5,297 bases of DNA, taken from positions 1 through 5,297 of the forward strand of contig JASHYW010000247.1 of NCBI GenBank assembly GCA_030042885.1, in the 5' to 3' direction. The notes beneath the pieces were generated by a model. It had not been told where the DNA came from. It made no database searches and was given only the letters and a program-made list of their open reading frames with translations. This document shows positions 1 through 5,297 of this stretch, piece by piece. The stretch's first letter is position 1. Each line of letters starts with the position of its first letter. Source of the DNA: Streptosporangiaceae bacterium. GTDB lineage: Bacteria > Actinomycetota > Actinomycetes > Streptosporangiales > Streptosporangiaceae. A program made the translations under genes and the position numbers.

Positions 1-663
1 GACCCGCCACGCACGCTGCGAAAACGGCATGCTGCGGTCGGTCAGCAGCCATACGGCGGCTACCGGCGCGGCCAGGACGCCCACTGGATAGGCAAGCGCG
101 CCCACCGCCGCGGCGACCCCTGCAGCCAGCCAGTGGCCGCGCTGCAGGAGAGCGAAGAACGCGATCGTGCACAGGGAGAGAAGGGCGAGCGGGAACACGC
201 CATACTCATAGGCGAGGCCGGGTGTGAATGCCGCGTAGGCTAGCGCGATCGCCGCAGCCGGCCATGGCTGGTGAACCAGGAATGCGCGCCACAGGACCAG
301 CAGCGTGCCCAGGAAGGCAAGCCAGGAAACCGCCAGGGCGGCCGGGGCCAGCGGGAATGTGAGCCAGTGCAGACCGGCCAAGATCCACGAGTACGCCGGG
401 AACCATCCGGAGTTCCCGCACCATTTCCCCGGCCCGGATCGTGCTGGGCACCGGAACAGGTGGTAACCGCCTTCCGCGATCTGCAGATAGAAACCCGAAT
501 CCCAGCGCGTCCACGTCCTGGTCGCCGCGAACGGCGGCCAGCCTTCGGCGGCGCTGGTCACCACGACGACGGTCGTCGATGCGAGCCACGCCAGCACCGG
601 CGGCCACCAGGAGGCGAGCCAGCGCCCCAGACCGCGGCTCGGCCAGACGGGGGAGCAGTGCAT
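1..663 (-). CDS. GT-C type membrane glycosyltransferase, PIG-V-like, 3' end missing
   Basis: An uninterrupted frame runs from an ATG at 663 to the left edge, 221 codons with no stop, so the C-terminal part lies outside. Visible: hydrophobic segments near residues 22-38, 103-125, 136-153, 158-173 and 178-205. After the first lies 'RWDSGFYLQIAEGGY' (residues 53-67), then a loop with Cys72 and Cys82 and 'GNSGWFPAYSWI' (83-94). This order (WD-x-YL-IAE-GY, then W/FFPAY) is that of PIG-V-type mannosyltransferases and related actinobacterial GT-C enzymes, which transfer a sugar from a polyprenyl-phosphate donor outside the membrane; Asp55 after the first helix is the likely catalytic acid by family analogy. 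The ATG lies one base after the stop of the upstream gene, implying translational coupling. Start is supported by this junction and a weak GGTGGG six bases upstream. Hand count gives about 83% GC at third positions, lower than helY. Substrate unknown; family assignment moderately sure, sugar not. Confidence 0.8.
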   Translation of the reverse strand, partial: MHCSPVWPSRGLGRWLASWWPPVLAWLASTTVVVVTSAAEGWPPFAATRTWTRWDSGFYLQIAEGGYHLFRCPARSGPGKWCGNSGWFPAYSWILAGLHWLTFPLAPAALAVSWLAFLGTLLVLWRAFLVHQPWPAAAIALAYAAFTPGLAYEYGVFPLALLSLCTIAFFALLQRGHWLAAGVAAAVGALAYPVGVLAAPVAAVWLLTDRSMPFSQRAWRV

Positions 664-664
664 C

Positions 665-1969
665 TCAGACCCACCAGCCCTTAGCCCACGATGTCTGCAG
701 GTGCACGGAGCGCAGCAGCCCGGTAATCAGCGGCGCCGCGAGGTAGCAGAAGATGGCGAAGCAGTACAGCGCCACGACCGTGGTCGAGGCCGTCAGGTGA
801 GGGAAGTGCCGGACCGGCTGCCACAACGGGCTGAAGTCAGGGGTGAACCAGCAGAGCTGCTCGTTCTGGTAGTGCCCCGCGGAGCATACGGACAGCGCTT
901 GCCAATCGGCGATCGCCCCGGCGCAGCCCACCCACGCGGACAACGCGAGCACGACGAGCGTGACCGCGTCCGCAGACGGCGATCGCCCAGCCCGCCAGAT
1001 CCGGGCAGCGAGGAGAACCGACGCCGGAATAGCCGCGAAAACGAAGAAGCGCGGCCCCCAGGCCACCCCGCCATACCAGGCCCACCACTTGGCGTAAATG
1101 AGGACGAGGCCCGCGGTGAACAGCAGCATCAGCGTCACCGCGGGCTGGCCGGGGGCGGGCCGCACGAGTCGCCGGGTACGCCCGTCAAGCCACAGTGCCA
1201 GGCCGGGTGTGAAGAAGAGCAGGCCCCGGCCGAAGGAGAAGAGGATTGCCGCAACCCCCAGCAGGAAGGGGTAGCTGAAGCCGGGCTGGCCCGAGTAGGG
1301 CATGATCGTGCGAACCCCGTGGTCGTTTGCGTAGCCGGTCACCAAGGGGCCGCCGCGGCGCACCCAGTCCTCGAGCATGATCAGCGCAAGCGCCGCCACC
1401 ACCGGCGCCAGGTACCGGAACCGCCGGTACCGGAGCGTTTCCCAGCCCGCCATCAGCCCCAACCCGACAATGGCCGCCGGGGTGTTGACCACACCTACCA
1501 CGATCGCCGCCCAGCCAGCCACCACGTGCCGTTCGGTGGCTATGCAGATGATGCCGACCGTGACGAGCGTCGCGGTCAGCACCTCGGCGCCGTAGTCGCG
1601 TAGCCGGTCGGTGAGGAAAGAAGCAAACAGCAACACCAGTACGATGAGCCGCAGCAGGCGCGGGTCAGCCCGCCCGCGCAGCAGCCAGCGCGAGACCGCC
1701 ACCCCGGCCGCGACGACGATCACGTTGAAGCGGGCCGCCCACCAGGCCGGCGACTCGACAACGTTGCCGAGCGCGAGAACCGGCACCGAGAGCAGCGGCA
1801 TCACCAGCGAGTACTTGCTATCCGAGAGCCGTCCGTAGTGCAGCAATTGCTCGATATCGCTAAAACGCTGGTTGTCATCGCCGTACAGTGCATGCGGCAG
1901 GAGGAAGAACAACACACCGAACCCGGCCATGATCAACCCGCGCTCCAGTACCGCATTACGGTCTTGCAC
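665..1969 (-). CDS. Polytopic membrane protein, probable GT-C (GT39-like) glycosyltransferase
   Basis: A 434-aa protein with about ten to twelve hydrophobic segments (first near residues 11-29, last near 393-417). Acidic Asp31-Asp32 in 'GDDNQRFSD' just after helix 1 match the place of the catalytic Asp in GT-C enzymes. 'LSDSKYSLVMPLL' (48-60), 'GRGLLFFTPGLALW' (247-260) and 'KWWAWYGGVAWGPRFF' (294-309) recur in bacterial GT39/ArnT-like membrane transferases. A late loop has Cys362 and Cys373, a possible disulfide if extracytoplasmic. It probably transfers a lipid-linked sugar to a cell-envelope acceptor; acceptor and sugar are not readable. Start is GTG: GAGGAG lies 7 bases upstream and an in-frame TGA lies two codons before, so no earlier start exists; an ATG at residue 14 is less well spaced. 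Its stop precedes the next gene's ATG by one base, so the two form an operon. A sample of its first 60 codons has about 77% GC3. It could also be a non-catalytic membrane protein of similar fold. Confidence 0.85.
   Translation of the reverse strand: MQDRNAVLERGLIMAGFGVLFFLLPHALYGDDNQRFSDIEQLLHYGRLSDSKYSLVMPLLSVPVLALGNVVESPAWWAARFNVIVVAAGVAVSRWLLRGRADPRLLRLIVLVLLFASFLTDRLRDYGAEVLTATLVTVGIICIATERHVVAGWAAIVVGVVNTPAAIVGLGLMAGWETLRYRRFRYLAPVVAALALIMLEDWVRRGGPLVTGYANDHGVRTIMPYSGQPGFSYPFLLGVAAILFSFGRGLLFFTPGLALWLDGRTRRLVRPAPGQPAVTLMLLFTAGLVLIYAKWWAWYGGVAWGPRFFVFAAIPASVLLAARIWRAGRSPSADAVTLVVLALSAWVGCAGAIADWQALSVCSAGHYQNEQLCWFTPDFSPLWQPVRHFPHLTASTTVVALYCFAIFCYLAAPLITGLLRSVHLQTSWAKGWWV
670..675 (-). 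promoter_or_regulatory. Weak ribosome binding site of the downstream GT-C gene
   Basis: GGTGGG on the minus strand, six bases before the ATG at 663 and inside the last codons of the upstream gene. It is a poor Shine-Dalgarno match; re-initiation by ribosomes finishing the upstream gene (stop and start separated by one base) is the likelier means of translation. Confidence 0.35.
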
Positions 1970-1976
1970 CGGTCAA

Positions 1977-1982
1977 CTCCTC
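1977..1982 (-). promoter_or_regulatory. Ribosome binding site deciding the GTG start at 1969
   Basis: The minus strand reads GAGGAG, then seven bases, then GTG. This is a strong Shine-Dalgarno at ideal spacing and is the reason for choosing GTG over the ATG thirteen codons downstream. An in-frame TGA at 1973-1975 rules out any start further upstream. Confidence 0.75.
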
Positions 1983-2053
1983 GCGGGATTCCTGGCGGAT
2001 CACCACGACGCCTGCTCCAGAGGACGGCCTGGACCGGCTGCGGTGAGCGAGAT

Positions 2054-2065
2054 CGCACTAGTGCG
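2054..2065. repeat. Perfect 12-base palindrome CGCACTAGTGCG, possible operator
   Basis: CGCACTAGTGCG is identical on both strands. It lies in the spacer upstream of the GT-C pair, and its edge is four bases past the -10-like hexamer TAGTCT, where transcription of the pair would start. A repressor site is plausible by position. It does not match the actinobacterial LexA box (GAAC-N4-GTTC). Seen: the palindrome; inferred: regulation. Confidence 0.35.
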
Positions 2066-2068
2066 CCT

Positions 2069-2074
2069 AGACTA
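2069..2074 (-). promoter_or_regulatory. Candidate -10 element for the GT-C gene pair
   Basis: The minus strand has TAGTCT, fitting the actinobacterial TANNNT -10 consensus, about 95 bases before the GTG at 1969. No TTGAC-like -35 is visible at the right distance upstream (that stretch is the GC hairpin), so it is only a candidate. The same hexamer lies just before the helY start. Confidence 0.3.
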
Positions 2075-2080
2075 GCGCCG

Positions 2081-2104
2081 CTGGCGGGGCCCGCCCGCCG
2101 CCAG
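2081..2104 (-). terminator. GC-rich hairpin after helY, probable terminator without U-tract
   Basis: CTGGCGG at 2081-2087 pairs with CCGCCAG at 2098-2104, a 7-bp perfect stem with a 10-base GC-rich loop. It starts ten bases after the helY stop codon. No T-run follows in the direction of transcription, so it is not a canonical intrinsic terminator, but stem-only hairpins after genes are common in high-GC actinomycetes. The inner GGCGGGGCCCGCC can pair in an alternative way. Confidence 0.45.
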
Positions 2105-2113
2105 GCCCGGCCT

Positions 2114-4897
2114 CTAGTCGGTGATGGCCGAGTAGGCGACCACGCCCCGGCGCATGGCGTCGATAGCGGCGCGTGCGGTCGCGGCCAGGCTGGGCGAACC
2201 GGGGGCCGCGCTGGCGATCTGGTCCAGGAGGTCGATGAGCTGCTTGACCGAGCGGACGAAATCGCCGGGAGTCAGGTCGGGCGAGGAGTCCAGCACGCTT
2301 TGCAGCCTGGCCCCGCGGGCCCAGCGGTAGGCGGCCCAGGCAAAGCCGAGGTCAGGCTCGCGGAGGAACGACAGCTCGTTCCCCTTTTCCAGCTGATCGA
2401 GCTCACCCCAGGTCCTGACCATGGCAGACAGCGTGTCGGGGACCCGCCCGCCCGGCAGCCGGGGCGGATGGGCCTCGTCGGCCAGCCGCGACTCGAACGA
2501 CAGGGCCGATACGCAGGCGGCCAGCTCGGCCGGGGACAGGCCGTCCCACAGGCCGCGGCGCATGCATTCGGCGGCCAGCAGGTCAAGCTCGGTGTACAGG
2601 CCGGCCAGGCGCTTGCCGTCCGGGGTGACCGTGTCCCCGGCCAGGTAGCCGAGCCGCTCCAGGACACTGCACACCCGGTCGAAGGTGCGGGCGATCACGT
2701 GCGACCGGCCGGCCACCCGGCGCTCGAGGGCATAGGTCTCGCGCCGGAGGCGCAGGTAGCGCTCGGCGTACCGGGCGTGATCCTCGCGGTCCGGGCAGCC
2801 GTGGCACGGATGCTTCCGCAGCTGGCGGCGGAGCCCGGCCACCTCGCGAGCTACGTCATCAGCGATGTCACGGTCAGTGGCCTGAGTCCGGCGCTGGCCT
2901 CTCCCGTCCCTTGGTCCCTTTGCTCCGCGCGAACCGTCCAGGTCGCGGCTGGCCAGGCGGTTCCGCATGGAGGCTGCGAGGTCCTTGCGGTGCTGCGGCG
3001 AGCGCGGGCTGAACGAGCTGGGAATCCGTATCTTGTCGATGACCTCGGCTGGCACCGGGAAGTCGGCCACGCTCAGCCGCTTGACCCTCCGGTTCTCGGT
3101 AAGCACCAGCGGCCCTGGGCCGACCGGGCGCCCGTTGCCGGCCACCGGGTGCAGACCGGGCTGGAGGACGACGGCCAGGCCGGCCCGCCTGCCTCCGGGC
3201 ACGCGGATGATGTCGCCGGGGCGCAGCAGCGACAGCGACATGGCCGCTTCGGCCCGGCGGGATGTCGCCCGGGCGCGGGACAGCTCGCCTTCCCGTTCCG
3301 ACAGCAGCTTCCTGATGCCGGCGTATTCGGTGAAGTCGCCCCTGTCGCAGGTCATCGCGGTGGCGAGCTCGGCCATGGCCTCGCGGTTCCTGCGGACCTG
3401 CCGGGCCAGCCCGACGACGCCGCGGTCGGCCTGGAACTGGGCGAACGAGGACTCGAGCAGCGCCGATGCCCGGGCCCGGCCGGCCCAGCCGGTCAGGTTG
3501 ACAGCCATGTTGTAGGACGGGCGGAAGCTGGAGTTCAGCGGGTAGGTCCGGGTGCTGGCCAGGCCCGCGACCGCGCCGGGGTCCATGCCGGGCTGCCACA
3601 GCACGACCGCGTGTCCCTCCACGTCGATGCCGCGCCGCCCGGCCCGCCCAGTCAGCTGGGTGTACTCCCCCGCGGTCAGGTTCGCGTGGGTCTCGCCGTT
3701 CCACTTGTCGAGCTTCTCGATGACCACGGTCCGGGCCGGCATGTTGATGCCGAGCGCCAGCGTCTCGGTCGCGAACACGGCGCGGACCAGCCCGGCGGCG
3801 AACAGCTCCTCGACGACCTCCTTGAAGGCGGGCAGCATCCCGGCGTGGTGCGCCGCGATCCCGCGCCGCAGCCCGTCCAGCCATTCGGCGTAGCCGAGCA
3901 CCGCCAGGTCCTCGGCCGGGATGTCCGCGATGCGGCGCTCCGCGGTCTGCTGGATCAGTTCGGCCTCTTCCCGCGTCGTGAGCCGCAGCCCGGCGCTCAG
4001 GCACTGCTGGACCGCCGCGTCGCAGCCGGCCCGGCTGAAGATGAACGTGATCGCCGGAAGCAGCCCGGCGGCATCAAGCCGGGAGATCACGTCGGGGCGG
4101 TCGGGCAGCGGGAACCGGCGCGGGCGGCGGCCGCCACGGGCGGGCCTGCCCGGCGCCTTACGCTCGAGCCAGGCGTCCCGCTGGGCCACCCGGAGCAGCT
4201 CGGGGTTGACCCGGGTGTGCTCGTCGTCGGTGAACAGGTCGTACAGCCGGTTCCCTGCCAGCACGTGCTGCCACAGCGGCACCGGTCGCTGCTCGTCCAC
4301 GATGACCGTGATCCCGCCGCGGACCTGGTCCAGCCACTCGCCGAACTCCTCGGCGTTGCTCACCGTCGCGGACAGCGCCACCACCTGCACCGACTCCGGC
4401 AGGTGGATGATCACTTCCTCCCAGACCACGCCGCGGGATATGTCCGCCAGGTAGTGCACCTCGTCAAGGACGACGTAGCCGAGGCCCGCGAGCGTTGGCG
4501 AGCCCGTGTACAGCATGTTCCGCAGCACCTCGGTGGTCATCACCACCACCGGCGCCTCGCCGTTGATGCTGTTGTCCCCGGTGAGCAGCCCTACGGTCTG
4601 GCTGTCGTACCGCCGGACGAGGTCGGTGTACTTCTGGTTGGACAGGGCCTTGATCGGCGTGGTGTAGAAGCACTTGCGCCTCTGGGCCAGGGCCAGGTGC
4701 ACGGCGAACTCGCCGACCACCGTCTTGCCCGAGCCGGTCGGCGCGGCGACCAGCACGCCGCGGCCCGCGCTCAGCGCGCGGCAGGCCGCCACCTGGAACT
4801 CGTCGAAGTCGAAGTCGTACAGCGTGCGGAAGCTCGCGAACTCCGGATCAGACTGCCGTTCGCGGGACGCGGCGTATCGTTCCGCCGGACCGGTCAT
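2114..4897 (-). CDS. helY: HelY-type DEAD/DEAH-box (Ski2/Mtr4-like) RNA helicase
   Basis: A complete 927-aa cytoplasmic ATP-dependent helicase of superfamily 2; M. tuberculosis HelY is of similar length. Motifs in order: Q-type 'FDFDEFQ' (29-35); Walker A 'APTGSGKT' (52-59); Ia 'TTPIKALSNQK' (79-89); DEVH box (145-148); 'SAT' (176-178); 'FIFSRAGCD' (285-293); motif V 'ATETLALGINMPART' (376-390); motif VI 'QLTGRAGRRGID' (414-425). All catalytic residues are present. Residues 695-706 'KHPCHGCPDRED' form the family CxxC element, and 730-920 correspond to the DSHCT C-terminal domain of Ski2/Mtr4 helicases. Two Arg/Gly-rich stretches (245-262, 650-676) look like flexible RNA-contacting linkers. 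By family it unwinds structured RNA in processing or decay. It follows tatC after 68 bases, the conserved actinobacterial order. ATG at 4897 is the only upstream start possible: an in-frame TGA lies two codons before. No Shine-Dalgarno; likely leaderless. High GC3 (about 93% over the first 90 codons). Confidence 0.95.
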   Translation of the reverse strand: MTGPAERYAASRERQSDPEFASFRTLYDFDFDEFQVAACRALSAGRGVLVAAPTGSGKTVVGEFAVHLALAQRRKCFYTTPIKALSNQKYTDLVRRYDSQTVGLLTGDNSINGEAPVVVMTTEVLRNMLYTGSPTLAGLGYVVLDEVHYLADISRGVVWEEVIIHLPESVQVVALSATVSNAEEFGEWLDQVRGGITVIVDEQRPVPLWQHVLAGNRLYDLFTDDEHTRVNPELLRVAQRDAWLERKAPGRPARGGRRPRRFPLPDRPDVISRLDAAGLLPAITFIFSRAGCDAAVQQCLSAGLRLTTREEAELIQQTAERRIADIPAEDLAVLGYAEWLDGLRRGIAAHHAGMLPAFKEVVEELFAAGLVRAVFATETLALGINMPARTVVIEKLDKWNGETHANLTAGEYTQLTGRAGRRGIDVEGHAVVLWQPGMDPGAVAGLASTRTYPLNSSFRPSYNMAVNLTGWAGRARASALLESSFAQFQADRGVVGLARQVRRNREAMAELATAMTCDRGDFTEYAGIRKLLSEREGELSRARATSRRAEAAMSLSLLRPGDIIRVPGGRRAGLAVVLQPGLHPVAGNGRPVGPGPLVLTENRRVKRLSVADFPVPAEVIDKIRIPSSFSPRSPQHRKDLAASMRNRLASRDLDGSRGAKGPRDGRGQRRTQATDRDIADDVAREVAGLRRQLRKHPCHGCPDREDHARYAERYLRLRRETYALERRVAGRSHVIARTFDRVCSVLERLGYLAGDTVTPDGKRLAGLYTELDLLAAECMRRGLWDGLSPAELAACVSALSFESRLADEAHPPRLPGGRVPDTLSAMVRTWGELDQLEKGNELSFLREPDLGFAWAAYRWARGARLQSVLDSSPDLTPGDFVRSVKQLIDLLDQIASAAPGSPSLAATARAAIDAMRRGVVAYSAITD

Positions 4898-4903
4898 GCG
4901 TCA

Positions 4904-4909
4904 AGACTA
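4904..4909 (-). promoter_or_regulatory. -10 element of a likely leaderless helY promoter
   Basis: The minus strand reads TAGTCT, six bases (TGACGC), then the helY ATG. TANNNT placed six or seven bases before the initiation codon is the signature of actinobacterial leaderless transcripts starting at the A of ATG. It fits the absence of any purine-rich Shine-Dalgarno. No convincing -35 is seen 16-18 bases upstream (CCCTCA there), and read-through from tatC may also contribute. Confidence 0.5.
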
Positions 4910-4965
4910 GGGTGGCCGGGGCGCAATGAGGGTCGCCAGGGACGCGGCAGAGTCGTCAGTCAGGA

Positions 4966-5297
4966 CTACTGGGGGTATCTGTCGTCCAGCTCGATCGGGG
5001 ACAGCTCGTCGTCGGCCAGGCCCGCGTAGGGGTCCGGGTTCCGGCGGGCTCGGCGCCGGTCGTTCAGGTACACGATGACCTCGGCCCCTTCCACCAGGGC
5101 CACGCACACGCCGCCGAGCATCAGCATCGTGATGGGGTCCGGACTCGGCGAGGCGATTCCCGCGAATACGAACACGCAGAAAATCATCACGCGGCGCCAC
5201 TTCTTGAACCGCGCGTGGGGCAGGAGGCCGACCTGGTTGAGCATCACCAGGAAGAGCGGGAGCTCGAAGCACAGCCCGAAGCCCAGCATCATCGCGA
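4966..5297 (-). CDS. tatC: Sec-independent protein translocase TatC, C-terminal part only
   Basis: The last about 110 residues of TatC; the 5' part lies beyond the right edge, so the ATG codons at 5287-5292 are internal. TatC is the polytopic membrane receptor of the twin-arginine translocase, which with TatA exports folded proteins bearing RR signal peptides. Visible: 'LGFGLCFELPLFLVML', matching the conserved transmembrane segment whose Glu in F-E-x-P is important in E. coli TatC; a short loop 'NQVGLLPHARFKKWRR'; two closing helices with 'SPSPDPITMLML' between them; then a basic and acidic cytoplasmic tail ending DDRYPQ. A long polar tail is usual in actinomycetes. Stop is TAG at 4966-4968. 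The next gene, helY, begins 68 bases on, as in M. tuberculosis, where tatA precedes tatC; tatA would be expected outside the window to the right. Confidence 0.93.
   Translation of the reverse strand, partial: AMMLGFGLCFELPLFLVMLNQVGLLPHARFKKWRRVMIFCVFVFAGIASPSPDPITMLMLGGVCVALVEGAEVIVYLNDRRRARRNPDPYAGLADDELSPIELDDRYPQ

Noticed and set aside
206..607. A 133-codon minus-strand frame rich in Arg and Gly
   Set aside because: It is a shifted reading of the partial GT-C gene at 1-663, whose own frame gives transmembrane helices and a recognisable motif.
701..1603. A 300-codon plus-strand frame antisense to the 434-aa membrane protein
   Set aside because: Its product is Arg/Gly/Pro/Glu/Gln-rich with no domain or start signal; the opposite strand encodes a coherent polytopic protein with a good ribosome binding site.
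2874..4004. A 376-codon minus-strand frame inside helY
   Set aside because: It is an out-of-frame shadow of helY: Arg/Ala/Gly/Pro-rich with no independent start signal.
4898..4965. Possible terminator or small RNA between tatC and helY
   Set aside because: Only short weak inverted matches (AGTC...GACT) are present, with no stable stem or T-run.
1838..5029. A 1,063-codon open frame on the plus strand, longer than any real gene here
   Set aside because: It is antisense to helY. With almost every helY third position G or C, stops are rare on the opposite strand. The product is Gly/Pro/Gln/Arg/Ala-rich without motifs, and it runs across the intergenic spacers and into tatC, while helY shows all helicase motifs.
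4907..5272. A 121-codon minus-strand frame over tatC
   Set aside because: It is an out-of-frame reading of tatC; the TatC frame contains the conserved transmembrane motifs.

Overview
The window is GC-rich, with G or C in nearly every third codon position of the helicase gene, and all four genes I can support lie on the minus strand. Read in the direction of transcription (high to low coordinates) they are: the 3' end of tatC (cut by the right edge of the window), a complete HelY-type DEAD/DEAH-box RNA helicase, and two polytopic membrane proteins resembling GT-C glycosyltransferases, the second of which is cut by the left edge. The tatC-helY order is the arrangement known from Actinomycetota (in Mycobacterium tuberculosis tatA, tatC and helY are consecutive). 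With the base composition, this points to a high-GC actinomycete; genus cannot be read from this piece.

Right part (2114-5297): tatC ends at 4966. A 68-base gap then precedes helY, which starts at 4897. The start has no Shine-Dalgarno, and a TANNNT -10-like box ends 6 bases before the ATG, suggesting a leaderless transcript. HelY is 927 aa and carries every expected superfamily 2 helicase motif, a CxxC element and a DSHCT-type C-terminal region. It looks intact and is a housekeeping RNA-processing or decay helicase by family.

Middle (1970-2113): a 144-base spacer. It holds a GC-rich hairpin just after the helY stop (probable terminator), a -10-like hexamer, a perfect 12-base palindrome and a good ribosome binding site for the next gene.

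Left part (1-1969): a 434-aa multi-pass protein with motifs of GT39/ArnT-like GT-C transferases. One base after its stop codon begins a second membrane protein with a PIG-V-like 'RWDSGFYLQIAEGGY' segment, open to the left edge (221 codons visible). The tight junction implies one operon. Both probably move sugars from a polyprenyl-phosphate donor to an acceptor on the outer face of the membrane; donor and acceptor cannot be read here. Their third-position GC is visibly lower than that of helY, so this pair may be an accessory insertion next to the conserved tatC-helY block. No mobile element, RNA gene or CRISPR array was seen, and I see no clear evidence of a novel multi-gene system.
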